From the NCBI GenBank assembly GCA_003240625.1, contig QFMX01000005.1, forward strand, positions 212,095-276,094: 64,000 nt of DNA. Direction: 5' to 3'. Below, in pieces: positions 8,992-17,280 of the stretch. Origin of the DNA: Sphingomonas taxi (GTDB lineage: Bacteria > Pseudomonadota > Alphaproteobacteria > Sphingomonadales > Sphingomonadaceae). Position 1 is the stretch's first letter. Each line of letters starts with the position of its first letter. The notes below the pieces were generated by a model. That model had not been told where the DNA came from. It was given only the letters and a program-made list of their open reading frames with translations, and searched no databases. Position numbers and translations under genes: made by a program.

Positions 8992-9783
8992 ATGGCAAGC
9001 CTCCTAGACCCTACCGCCCGCGGGCGCGTCATCCTCGTCGGGGCGGGCCCGGGCGATCCCGGTCTCCTGACCGTCCGCGCGGTCGAGGCGTTGAAGACCG
9101 CCGACGTCGTCGTGCATGACGGATTGATCGACCCACGCGTACTCGACATCGCGCCGCCGTCAGCACAGCGCATCTCGGTCGCCAAGCAGCGCGCGCGCCA
9201 CACGCTGCCGCAGGAGGCGATCAACGCGCTGATCATCGCGCACGTGAAGACCGGCGCGATCGTCATTCGCCTCAAGGGCGGCGACCCGTTCGTGTTTGGC
9301 CGCGGCGGCGAGGAAGTCGAAGCCGTCCGCGCTGCCGGCCTCCCGGTCGAGGTGATCCCCGGCGTATCCGCTGCGCTCGGTTGCGCCGCCGAAGCGATGC
9401 TGCCGCTCACCCACCGCGATCATTCCAGCGCGGTCAGCTTCGTCGCAGGCCAGTGCAAGGGCCTCACCGAGCAGGACTGGTCCGGGCTCGCGGGACAGGG
9501 CCGCACGCTAGTGATCTACATGGGCATCGCCACCGCGACCGATATCGCCGACAAGCTTATGGCCGACGGTGTCGCGCCCGATATGCCCGTCGCCGTTCTG
9601 GAACGGGGTACGTTGCAAGGCAGCCGGGCGATCCGCACGCTACTCGCCGATCTCGGCGCGATGGTGACTCGCGAGGCCGTCAAAAGCCCCGCGATCATCG
9701 TCGTCGGCGAAGTCGTCGAACTGTCGGATGCCGAAGACAAACTCGCCCGCTGGGCTCGCGTAGCAGAGGACGCCGCCGCATGA
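8992..9783 (+). CDS. cobA: Uroporphyrinogen-III C-methyltransferase (SUMT)
   Basis: 263 residues, the normal length of a stand-alone SUMT. Motifs are VILVGAGPGDPGLLTVRA (SAM-binding loop), IRLKGGDPFVFGRGGEE, and VIPGVSAALGCAAEAMLPLTHR. It methylates uroporphyrinogen III at C2 and C7 to precorrin-2, the precursor of siroheme. It lies first in an operon with sulfite reductase, which needs siroheme; the dehydrogenase/ferrochelatase half of CysG is not fused and not nearby. The ATG at 8992 is used because the open frame upstream runs back through the family B repeat into astD. Its stop overlaps the next start (ATGA). Confidence 0.93.
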   Translation: MASLLDPTARGRVILVGAGPGDPGLLTVRAVEALKTADVVVHDGLIDPRVLDIAPPSAQRISVAKQRARHTLPQEAINALIIAHVKTGAIVIRLKGGDPFVFGRGGEEVEAVRAAGLPVEVIPGVSAALGCAAEAMLPLTHRDHSSAVSFVAGQCKGLTEQDWSGLAGQGRTLVIYMGIATATDIADKLMADGVAPDMPVAVLERGTLQGSRAIRTLLADLGAMVTREAVKSPAIIVVGEVVELSDAEDKLARWARVAEDAAA

Positions 9784-10076
9784 AGCTGTTGACCGGAAAC
9801 GACCTTCCCACCGGCGATGTCGTGTGGTGGACCGGCAACGGCTGGTCGCGCCATATCGAGGACGCGGTCGACGTCGGCGTTGCAGGTGAATCCATCCTCC
9901 AGGCTGAGGAAGGCGCACGCCGGGTCAACGTGCCCTATTTGATCGAGGCGACTCAGACCGACGACGGCCCCCGCCCCGCCCACATCAAGGACCGCATCCG
10001 CGCCTTAGGCCCGACGATGCGGCCCGATCTGACCCTCAAACCCGCCGACCCGAACGCCGGCAGCTGGGTAATCTGA
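9780..10076 (+). CDS. DUF2849 family protein of the sulfite-reductase operon
   Basis: 98 residues, cytoplasmic and acidic, with a conserved-looking GDVVWWTGNGW near the N-terminus. It overlaps cobA by four bases and is followed by cysI after one base, so it is translationally coupled to both. DUF2849 is found repeatedly at this place in alphaproteobacterial cys operons. A small accessory role in assimilatory sulfite reduction is inferred from position; no biochemical function can be read from the sequence. Confidence 0.85.
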   Translation: MKLLTGNDLPTGDVVWWTGNGWSRHIEDAVDVGVAGESILQAEEGARRVNVPYLIEATQTDDGPRPAHIKDRIRALGPTMRPDLTLKPADPNAGSWVI

Positions 10077-10077
10077 T

Positions 10078-11709
10078 ATGTATAAATACGACGAATACGA
10101 CCAGGCGATCGTCGACCAGCGCGTCGATGAATTCCGCGATCAGGTCCGCCGCCGCCTCTCGGGCGAGCTGACCGAGGACCAGTTCAAGCCACTGCGGCTG
10201 ATGAACGGCCTGTACCTCCAGCTGCACGCGTACATGCTGCGCGTCGCAGTGCCGTACGGTACGCTCGACGGGCGGCAGATGCGGATGCTCGGGCATATCG
10301 CGCGCAAGTATGACCGCGGCTACGGGCACTTTACCACGCGGCAGAACATCCAGTTCAACTGGATCCAGCTCGACCAGACCCCGGACATTCTCCAGGAGCT
10401 GGCGACGGTCGAGATGCATGCCATCCAGACCAGCGGCAACTGCATCCGCAACATCAGCTCCGACCAGTTCGCCGGCGCCGCCGCGGACGAGGTTGCCGAT
10501 CCGCGCCCGTGGGCCGAGCTGATCCGCCAATGGTCGACGTTCCACCCGGAATTCACGTACCTCCCGCGCAAATTCAAGATCTGCGTGATCGCGGCGGACG
10601 AGGATCGCGCGGCGATGCGGCTGCACGACATCGGCATCGGCCTGCACGTCCGCGACGGCGAACTCGGCGCGAAGATCTTCGTCGGCGGCGGCATGGGCCG
10701 CACGCCGATGATCAGCCACGAGATCCGCGACTTCGTCCCCGCCGACGACCTGATGAGCTATCTCGAGGCGTGCCTGCGCGTCTACAATCGCTACGGCCGC
10801 CGCGACAACATCTACAAGGCGCGGATCAAGATCCTGCTCCACGAGATCGGCCCCGACGAATATCGACGCCAGGTCGAGGAGGAGTTCGCCGCGGTGAAGG
10901 GCCTCGGCCTCGATCCGCCGCGGGCCGAGCTGGAGCGCATCACCAGCCACTTCGGCGCGCCCGATTTCGAGCCGAACGCCTCGACCGATATCGACCGCAG
11001 CGATCCCGACTTCGCGGTCTGGCTCGACCAGAACGTCAAGGCGCACAAGCAGCCGGGCTATGCGATCGTCAACATCAGCCTGAAGCCGATTGGCGGCATC
11101 CCGGGCGACGCGTCGGCGGACCAGATCGACGTGATGGCCGACCTCGGCACACGCTACAGCTTCGACGAACTGCGCGTCACGCATGCGCAGAACATCGTCC
11201 TGCCACACGTCCGCATCGCCGACCTCCATGCGGTCTGGTCGGCGCTGAACGAGGCGGGTCTGGCTGAAGCCAATCTCGACCTGATCAGCGACATCATCGC
11301 CTGCCCCGGTCTCGATTATTGCAGCCTCGCCAACGCGCGCTCGATCCCGCTCGCGCAGAAGATCGCGACGCGCTTCGGCAGCCTCGATCGCCAGCGCGAC
11401 CTAGGCGAACTGAAGCTCAAGATCAGCGGCTGCATCAACGCGTGCGGGCACCACCATGCCGGCCATATCGGCATCCTCGGCGTCGACAAGAAGGGCACCG
11501 AGAATTACCAGCTCTCGCTCGGCGGCTCGGGTGCGGAGGACGTCAGCCTCGCGAAGATCACCGGGCCCGGTTTCTCGGAGGACGGCGTGGTCGACGCGAT
11601 TGAACGCGTCACCGACCGGTACCTGCAGGTCCGCGACCCCGGCGAGCGCTTCCTCGACACCTACCGCCGCGTCGGCTTCGAGACGTTCAAGGAGGCGATC
11701 TATGGTTGA
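10078..11709 (+). CDS. cysI: Assimilatory nitrite/sulfite reductase hemoprotein
   Basis: 543 residues. The duplicated ferredoxin-like and siroheme/4Fe-4S domains are evident. Substrate-side residues occur in YGHFTTRQNIQFNW and SGNCIRN. The cluster/siroheme ligands are the C-x5-C in ACPGLDYCSLA and the C-x3-C in GCINACGHHH. It reduces sulfite to sulfide with six electrons; no flavoprotein CysJ is adjacent, so a ferredoxin-type donor is possible. The operon (cobA upstream, cysH downstream) supports sulfite rather than nitrite as the substrate. It overlaps the DUF934 gene by eight bases. Confidence 0.93.
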   Translation: MYKYDEYDQAIVDQRVDEFRDQVRRRLSGELTEDQFKPLRLMNGLYLQLHAYMLRVAVPYGTLDGRQMRMLGHIARKYDRGYGHFTTRQNIQFNWIQLDQTPDILQELATVEMHAIQTSGNCIRNISSDQFAGAAADEVADPRPWAELIRQWSTFHPEFTYLPRKFKICVIAADEDRAAMRLHDIGIGLHVRDGELGAKIFVGGGMGRTPMISHEIRDFVPADDLMSYLEACLRVYNRYGRRDNIYKARIKILLHEIGPDEYRRQVEEEFAAVKGLGLDPPRAELERITSHFGAPDFEPNASTDIDRSDPDFAVWLDQNVKAHKQPGYAIVNISLKPIGGIPGDASADQIDVMADLGTRYSFDELRVTHAQNIVLPHVRIADLHAVWSALNEAGLAEANLDLISDIIACPGLDYCSLANARSIPLAQKIATRFGSLDRQRDLGELKLKISGCINACGHHHAGHIGILGVDKKGTENYQLSLGGSGAEDVSLAKITGPGFSEDGVVDAIERVTDRYLQVRDPGERFLDTYRRVGFETFKEAIYG

Positions 11710-12142
11710 GTATCCGGACCAGACGCTGCTCCGCTTCCGCGACGACGAGCCGCATGACGAGCCCGCGGTGACGCTCGATTCGTTCATCGGTCAGAGCAAC
11801 GCGGCTGCGGTGCGCCTCGAGGCGGGCGACGACGCACGCGCGCTGTTGCCGCAGATCGACCAGCTCGCGCTGATCGAGGTGAGCTTTCCGGGCTACCGCG
11901 ACGGTCGTGGCTATTCGTCCGCGCGGATTTTGCGCGAGGCCGGGTATACCGGCGAATTGCGGGCGCAGGGCGACGTGCTGGTCGACCAGATTCCGCTGAT
12001 GCGGCGCTGCGGTTTCGACAGCTTCGCACCGCAGGCGCCGATCGATATCGACGTGCTGCGGGCGAGCCTGGAGCGTTACGACACGCCGTACCAGAAGGCG
12101 GCGGACGGCGCCGTGCCGGTGTGGAAGCTGCGCCATGGGTGA
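11702..12142 (+). CDS. DUF934 family protein, sulfite-reductase-associated
   Basis: 146 residues. The family hallmark region FPGYRDGRGYSSARILREAGYTGELRAQGDVLVDQ is clear (residues ~60-95). DUF934 is consistently coupled to CysI-type reductases in proteobacteria and is thought to aid electron delivery or assembly. Eight-base overlap with cysI and eight-base overlap with cysH show tight translational coupling. It is cytoplasmic with no cofactor motif of its own. Confidence 0.88.
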   Translation: MVEYPDQTLLRFRDDEPHDEPAVTLDSFIGQSNAAAVRLEAGDDARALLPQIDQLALIEVSFPGYRDGRGYSSARILREAGYTGELRAQGDVLVDQIPLMRRCGFDSFAPQAPIDIDVLRASLERYDTPYQKAADGAVPVWKLRHG

Positions 12143-12887
12143 GCCCGCGCGCAAGCTCGACATGATCGACGTCACGCCGGCATTTACGCGTGAGGATGCG
12201 CTCGCGATGCAGATGCGCTTCGAAGGCGTGCCGGCGCAGGAGATGCTGCGCGAACTGCTAATCGGCGAGCTGCGCGGGCGGATCGCTTCGGTGTCGTCGT
12301 TCGGTGCGGAGTCGGCGGTACTGCTGCACATGGTCGCACAGGTCGATGTCGACGTACCGGTGATCTTCACCAATACGCAGAAGATGTTCGGGGAGACTCT
12401 GGCGTACCGCGACGAGCTTTCGGAGAAGCTGGGGCTGACTGACCTGCGCGTGTTCCGTCCCGATCCGCGGTTGCTGGCGATCAAGGACAAGACGGGGTTG
12501 CGGTGGTCGTACGATCCTGATGGGTGTTGCGATCTTCGCAAGGTGGAGCCGTTGCGGCGGGCGTTGGCGCCGTTCGATGCGTGGATTTCGGGGCGTAAGG
12601 GGTTCCAGTCGGGGACTCGTACCGCTCTCCCCCGGTTCGAGGAGGACGAGGGGCGGTTGAAGATCAACCCGCTCGCGGATTGGGACAAGGCCAAGCTCGA
12701 CGCGTATTTTGCCGAGCATGAATTGCCACGGCATCCGCTGGAGGCTCAGGGGTATCTCTCGATTGGGTGCGCGCCGTGCACGACGAAGGTCGCCCCCGGC
12801 GAAGACCCGCGCGCGGGCCGGTGGCGCAGTTTCGACAAGGTCGAATGCGGCATCCACGCCCCAACCGACTACGATCCGATGATTTGA
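12135..12887 (+). CDS. cysH: Phosphoadenylyl-/adenylyl-sulfate reductase
   Basis: 250 residues of the PAPS/APS reductase family. The P-loop-like VSSFGAESAVLLHM binds the nucleotide, followed by FTNTQKMFGETL. The cysteines GCCDLRKVEP and GCAPCTTK form the four-Cys set that ligates a 4Fe-4S cluster in APS-reducing members. The C-terminal ECGIH holds the catalytic Cys. It makes sulfite for CysI, using thioredoxin. Cluster cysteines favour adenylyl-sulfate (APS) as substrate. It is the last gene of the operon before a family C repeat and the convergent dnaB. Confidence 0.93.
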   Translation: MGEPARKLDMIDVTPAFTREDALAMQMRFEGVPAQEMLRELLIGELRGRIASVSSFGAESAVLLHMVAQVDVDVPVIFTNTQKMFGETLAYRDELSEKLGLTDLRVFRPDPRLLAIKDKTGLRWSYDPDGCCDLRKVEPLRRALAPFDAWISGRKGFQSGTRTALPRFEEDEGRLKINPLADWDKAKLDAYFAEHELPRHPLEAQGYLSIGCAPCTTKVAPGEDPRAGRWRSFDKVECGIHAPTDYDPMI

Positions 12888-12892
12888 CCACT

Positions 12893-13043
12893 TTCCCTCG
12901 CCCCTACGGGGAGAGGGAGGGAGGAGCCACTTGGCGACGGAAGGGAGAGGGGCGTTGGGATGCAACGTCCTGAGCCTCACTCCCCTCTCCCTTCCCACGG
13001 CCAAGAAGCCGCGGGCCCCTTCCCTCTCCCCGGAGGGGCGAGG
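12893..13043. repeat. Family C inverted repeat, copy 1
   Basis: Arms around TTTCCCTCGCCCCTACGGGG and the mirrored CCCCGGAGGGGCGAGGAA, with inner CTCCCCTCTCCCTTCCCAC arms. It is about 150 bp long and lies between the convergent cysH and dnaB genes. A second copy lies at 33896. Confidence 0.88.
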
Positions 13044-13055
13044 AACTCGGTAGGT

Positions 13056-14546
13056 TCAATACTCTGCAAGATCCGAGAACTTGGTGATCGTCGGATCGAA
13101 CTTCATCCGGACCTTGCCGGTCGCACCGTGGCGCTGTTTGGCGATGATCAGTTCTGCCAGACCGTAGACCCGCTCCATCTCCGCCGCCCATGATGCGTGA
13201 TCCTCGAAGATCTTCGCGCTGTCGCCTTCCGCCGGTCGCTTGGGCTCTTTCGACGCGACGTAATAATCCTCGCGGTACACGAACCAGACCATGTCGGCAT
13301 CCTGCTCGATCGAACCGGACTCACGAAGATCCGAGAGCATCGGCGTCTTGTCCTCGCGGCTTTCGACCGCACGCGACAGCTGCGACAGCGCGAGCACCGG
13401 CACGTTCAGGTCTTTCGCCAGCGTCTTCAGCCCGCGCGAAATCTCGGAGATTTCTTGGACGCGGTTGCCGTCCTTGCTCTTGCCCGAGCCTGACAGCAGC
13501 TGGAGATAGTCGACCACGACGAGCCCGATCTCGTTGTTATGCCTACGCTGCAACCGGCGAACGCGCGTATGCAATGCACCGATCGAGAGACCGCCGGTAT
13601 CGTCGATGAACAGCGGCAAATTCTCCAACTCGGCGGCGGCGGCGGCGAGCTGTGCGAACTCGGTGCGGCTGATCTTACCCATGCGGAGCGACTCTGACGA
13701 AATCTGCGACTGCTCGGCGAGAATACGCGTCGCCAGCTGATCCGCGGACATTTCCAGCGAGAAGAACGCGACCTTCGCGCCGACCGAATCCTTCGGGGCG
13801 ATCCCGTCGGCCATATCGCGCATCCAGCGCCGCGCCGCGTTGAACGCGATGTTGGTTGCAAGCGAGGTTTTTCCCATGCCGGGGCGCCCGGCGAGGATCA
13901 TGAGATCGCTGTGATGCATGCCGCCGATCTTGGCGTTGATCGAATCGATGCCGGTGGTGACGCCCGACAGGTTGCCGCCCGAGTTCAGCGCGCGCTCGGC
14001 CATCTTCACCGCCGCGGTGGTCGCCTGCGCGAACGACTTCACCGTGTTCTCGGAGCCACCATCCGCCGCGACCTTGAACAGTTCTTCCTCGGCAAGTTCG
14101 ATCTGCGCGCGTGGGTTGACCTCCTCGGAGGTGTCCATCGCGCGATCGACCAGCGTGCGGCCGACCGATACGAGCGCGCGGAGCATGGCGAGATCGTAGA
14201 TCTGCTGCGCGAACTGGCGCGCGCCGATCAGGCCGGCGCCGCTGCCCGTGAGTCCGGCGAGATACGCGGGCCCGCCGAGTTCGCGCATGCCTTCGTCGGC
14301 ATCGAACATCGGCCGCAGCGTCACCGGCGTCACCAGCATGTCGTTGCCGCGCAGCGTCTTGATCGCCGCGAAGATGCGTCCGTGAACCGGCTCGAAGAAG
14401 TGGCCGGGTTCGAGCTTGTCGACGAGATCGTCCGCAAGCCGGTTGTCGATCATCATCGCGCCGAGCATCGCGGCCTCGGCCTCGACGTTGCGGGGAAGCT
14501 GCTGCGGCTCGGCGGCGGCGGGAACGGGGAATGCGAGAGTTGCCAT
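13056..14546 (-). CDS. dnaB: Replicative DNA helicase DnaB
   Basis: 496 residues. The N-terminal DnaB domain (residues ~12-115, starting PRNVEAEAAMLGAMM) is followed by a RecA-type helicase core. Walker A GRPGMGKTSLA lies around residue 220, the Walker B region is IGLVVVDYLQLL, and LRESGSIEQDAD belongs to the conserved helicase motifs. It is a hexameric 5'-3' helicase that unwinds DNA at the replication fork and binds DnaG. No intein interrupts it. The start MATLAF at 14546 is used; a start three codons upstream is possible. A family A repeat lies in the divergent gap to the UPF0262 gene. Confidence 0.95.
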   Translation of the reverse strand: MATLAFPVPAAAEPQQLPRNVEAEAAMLGAMMIDNRLADDLVDKLEPGHFFEPVHGRIFAAIKTLRGNDMLVTPVTLRPMFDADEGMRELGGPAYLAGLTGSGAGLIGARQFAQQIYDLAMLRALVSVGRTLVDRAMDTSEEVNPRAQIELAEEELFKVAADGGSENTVKSFAQATTAAVKMAERALNSGGNLSGVTTGIDSINAKIGGMHHSDLMILAGRPGMGKTSLATNIAFNAARRWMRDMADGIAPKDSVGAKVAFFSLEMSADQLATRILAEQSQISSESLRMGKISRTEFAQLAAAAAELENLPLFIDDTGGLSIGALHTRVRRLQRRHNNEIGLVVVDYLQLLSGSGKSKDGNRVQEISEISRGLKTLAKDLNVPVLALSQLSRAVESREDKTPMLSDLRESGSIEQDADMVWFVYREDYYVASKEPKRPAEGDSAKIFEDHASWAAEMERVYGLAELIIAKQRHGATGKVRMKFDPTITKFSDLAEY

Positions 14547-14636
14547 CCCCCGCACCTACGCGATGGACGCGCGCGCGTCCAAGCAACGTGCGGTGGAATG
14601 ATGGGGATAAGTCGTTCGTTCTTCTCCCCTATGCTT

Positions 14637-14745
14637 CTCCCCTCCCTGGAAGGGAGGGGTTGGGGGTGGGTTGGTTTCCAGATCGTGGACCAGTTGCGGC
14701 CAGAGCCAGCCTACCCACCCCCTGCCCCTCCCTTTCAGGGAGGAG
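14637..14745. repeat. Family A inverted repeat, copy 2
   Basis: Arms CTCCCTGGAAGGGAGGGGTT and the mirrored complement around a ~30-bp loop. It lies between the divergent starts of dnaB and the UPF0262 gene, so promoters of both genes must sit beside it or within it. Confidence 0.88.
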
Positions 14746-14818
14746 AGCGCGTTGCGCCGTTGGCTCGCTGGCGTTCAGACCAAGTGACAGGCGATACGAC
14801 CGCCGCTATCGCACCGTC

Positions 14819-15301
14819 ATGGCCGACCCGCGGATCATCGATGTGCAACTCGACGAGACCAGTCTCGGCTGGCGCTCGCCCGACGTCGAGCAGGAGCGGC
14901 GGATCGCGATCTTCGACCTGATCGAGGGCAATCACTTCGCGCCGCAGCGTGCCTATGCCGATGGCTATGCCGGCCCCTATCGGATCAAGCTCCAGTCGGA
15001 GGAAGGACGCCTCGGCATCCACATCCACCGCGAAGACGACACGCATCTGGAGACGCTGGTGCTCGCGCTGGGGCGCTTTCGCCGGCCGATCCGCGATTAT
15101 TTCGCGATTTGCGACAGCTATTACCAAGCGATCCGGCAATCTTCGCCAGCGCAGATCGAGACGGTGGACATGGCGCGCCGCGGCATCCACAACGAGGCGG
15201 CAGAGCTGCTGAAAGAACGCCTCGACGGCAAGATCGAGGTCGATTTCGACACCGCGCGGCGGCTGTTCACGCTGATCTGCGTCCTCCACATCCGCAACTA
15301 G
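14819..15301 (+). CDS. UPF0262 family protein
   Basis: 160 residues, cytoplasmic. It matches the UPF0262 pattern of alphaproteobacteria: VQLDETSLGWRSPDVEQERRIAIFDLIEGN near the N-terminus, FRRPIRDYFAICDSYY in the middle and GIHNEAAELLKERL near the end. No catalytic or metal-binding motif is visible and function is unknown. It is followed after seven bases by a GH25-like gene and then cdd, so the three are probably one transcript. Confidence 0.85.
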   Translation: MADPRIIDVQLDETSLGWRSPDVEQERRIAIFDLIEGNHFAPQRAYADGYAGPYRIKLQSEEGRLGIHIHREDDTHLETLVLALGRFRRPIRDYFAICDSYYQAIRQSSPAQIETVDMARRGIHNEAAELLKERLDGKIEVDFDTARRLFTLICVLHIRN

Positions 15302-15308
15302 AAGACAC

Positions 15309-15986
15309 ATGGCTTACGGACTTTTGAAATTCGCCGGCGCGCTAGCCGCGGCCGGCTTTGTCGGCATCTGCGGCTGGACCGCCGCGACCGGCTGGCATCC
15401 CGACGTGAAACGCTATCCGTTGCAGGGCATCGACCTGAGCGAAAATGCCGGCCCGGTCGAATGGGGCACGGTCCGCGCGAGTGGCGCCGACTTCGCCTAT
15501 ATCGTCGCCACGTCCGGCACCGACCGGCGCGATCCTGGGTTCGAGGCCAATTGGGCCGCGTTGCCCGAGGCCGGCCTGCGACGCGGCGCGGTCCATGTCT
15601 ATTCGCTGTGCCAGCGTGCGGACGAGCAGGCGAATGCGTTCAACACCTTCGTGCCGCGCACGTCCGATGCGCTGCCGACCGCGCTGGACATCGCCTTCCA
15701 CGACGACTGCACCGCGCGACCGGATCGCGCGACGCTGATCGCCGATGTCTCGCAGTTCGTGACGATGGTCGAGACGCATACCGCGCAACCGGTGATGCTG
15801 CGGATCAGCAAGGACGTCGACGCGAAATACGCCCTGTCCGGCGCGGTGCCGCGACCGCTATGGGCGGTGTCGAACGTGATCAAGCCCGACTATACCGCGC
15901 GGCCGTGGCGGATGTGGCGGGCGAGCGATTTTCGGCGCATCGACGGGATCGAGGGACCGGTGAACTGGGACGTGGTGACATCATGA
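15309..15986 (+). CDS. GH25-like (lysozyme-fold) membrane-anchored protein lacking the catalytic Glu
   Basis: 225 residues. One N-terminal hydrophobic segment (~residues 5-25) works as an anchor or uncleaved signal. The rest follows the GH25 barrel: GIDLSENAG (first Asp), DFAYIVATSGTDRRDPGF, and AVHVYSLCQ. The GH25 catalytic DxE is read here as ALDIAFHDD: Ala replaces the Glu that acts as acid. The protein may therefore be a non-hydrolytic peptidoglycan binder, or use another residue. It lies between UPF0262 and cdd, overlapping cdd by four bases. Confidence 0.8.
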   Translation: MAYGLLKFAGALAAAGFVGICGWTAATGWHPDVKRYPLQGIDLSENAGPVEWGTVRASGADFAYIVATSGTDRRDPGFEANWAALPEAGLRRGAVHVYSLCQRADEQANAFNTFVPRTSDALPTALDIAFHDDCTARPDRATLIADVSQFVTMVETHTAQPVMLRISKDVDAKYALSGAVPRPLWAVSNVIKPDYTARPWRMWRASDFRRIDGIEGPVNWDVVTS

Positions 15987-16432
15987 CTGAACACGCAATC
16001 GCACTCGTAGCCGCAGCCCGCGAGGCCGCACGCAATGCCCATGCGCCCTATTCGCGGTTCGCGGTCGGGGCCGCGGTGCTGCTCGACGACGGCAGCGTCA
16101 TCACCGGCGCCAACTTCGAGAATGCGAGCTACGGCCTGTCGCTGTGCGCGGAGACGGTCGCGATCGCCACCGCGAGCGCGGCGGGGCGGCTGCGCGATAT
16201 CGTCGCGATCGGCGTGATCGGCGGGGCGATGGACGCCGAGGGACGCGCGACCGGCAGCTCGCCGGTGAGCCCGTGCGGACGCTGCCGCCAGGTCATCAAC
16301 GAAGCCGCGCAAATGGGGAAGCGCGATATTCCGGTGCATTGTGGTGCGGCGGAGGGCGAGGCGATCCGAACCTATGCGATATCGGAATTGCTGCCGGACG
16401 CGTTCGGCCCGGCGGACCTGGGGATCGGCTAG
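15983..16432 (+). CDS. cdd: Cytidine deaminase
   Basis: 149 residues, the size of tetrameric cytidine deaminases. Zinc and catalytic residues are in LCAETVAI (Cys ligand and catalytic Glu) and PCGRCRQ (two Cys ligands); the substrate loop is YSRFAVGAAVLLDDG and NFENASYG. It deaminates cytidine and deoxycytidine to uridine in pyrimidine salvage. The start overlaps the GH25-like stop (ATGA). Confidence 0.95.
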   Translation: MTEHAIALVAAAREAARNAHAPYSRFAVGAAVLLDDGSVITGANFENASYGLSLCAETVAIATASAAGRLRDIVAIGVIGGAMDAEGRATGSSPVSPCGRCRQVINEAAQMGKRDIPVHCGAAEGEAIRTYAISELLPDAFGPADLGIG

Positions 16433-16449
16433 TCGGCTTGGCCGGTCCG

Positions 16450-17280
16450 TCAGCGCGGCGTTTCGTAGAAGCCGCGGAAGCGTTTGCTCGGCTCGAACAG
16501 GCGGGTCTGGCCGATGACGGTCTCGCCCGCGCCCATGACGAATACGCCGCCGGGGTTCAGCGCAGCGGCGATCTTGGGGAACACCTGTTCCTTGGTGGTC
16601 GGGGACAAATAGAGCAGCACGTTGCGACAGAGCACGACGTCGAACCGGCCGGCCGGCGCCGGGTCCGCCATCAGGTTCATGCGGCGGAAGACGACGCGCT
16701 TGAGCAGGTCGGGCTTGGCGATCCAGTCGCTGCCGGTGGTGTCGAACCAGCGCACCATCCGCCGCACCGGGAGGCCGCGCTGGATCTCGAATTGCGAAAA
16801 GCGGCCAGCACGCGCGCGGGCGATCGCCGCGTCCGAGACGTCGGTGGCGACGATCTCCGGCACCGGCGCACCGGTCGTTTCGTGACGATCGGCGAACAGC
16901 ATGGCGAGCGACAAGGGCTCCTGCCCGGTCGAGCAGCCGGCGCACCAGATACGCGCGCGACGCCCCCCAGCTTCGGCCGCCGCGACCGCCTCGGCGAGCA
17001 TCTCGAAGACCTGTGCGTCGCGGAAGAACGAGGTTTCCTGGTTGACCAGCGCGTCGACGATCCGGTCGCCGATCAGCCGATCATTGCCCTCCAGCAACTG
17101 CGTCACGAGCTGATCGAGCGTGTCGAGATTACGGTCACGGAGCAAAGGCTTGAGCGCGGTGTCGAGCCGCCAGGAGCGATAGGCGGCGATCTGTTGCCCG
17201 GTGCGCGCCTCGAGCAGTGCGGTCAGCACGTTGATCGCGGTCTGCGAGGCGGGCGGGCATGCCGCAGAGCCAGGCGTCAT
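16450..17280 (-). CDS. cheR: Chemotaxis protein methyltransferase CheR
   Basis: 276 residues. The N-terminal all-alpha CheR domain (~residues 15-75) is followed by the SAM-dependent methyltransferase domain with CAGCSTGQEPLSLAM as the SAM-binding motif. FRRMNLMADPAPAGRFDVVLCRNVLLY contains the Asn/Arg region next to the active site. It methylates glutamates of chemoreceptors. It is the last gene of the operon cheA-cheW-cheY-cheB-cheR, overlapping the cheB stop by four bases. Confidence 0.94.
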   Translation of the reverse strand: MTPGSAACPPASQTAINVLTALLEARTGQQIAAYRSWRLDTALKPLLRDRNLDTLDQLVTQLLEGNDRLIGDRIVDALVNQETSFFRDAQVFEMLAEAVAAAEAGGRRARIWCAGCSTGQEPLSLAMLFADRHETTGAPVPEIVATDVSDAAIARARAGRFSQFEIQRGLPVRRMVRWFDTTGSDWIAKPDLLKRVVFRRMNLMADPAPAGRFDVVLCRNVLLYLSPTTKEQVFPKIAAALNPGGVFVMGAGETVIGQTRLFEPSKRFRGFYETPR

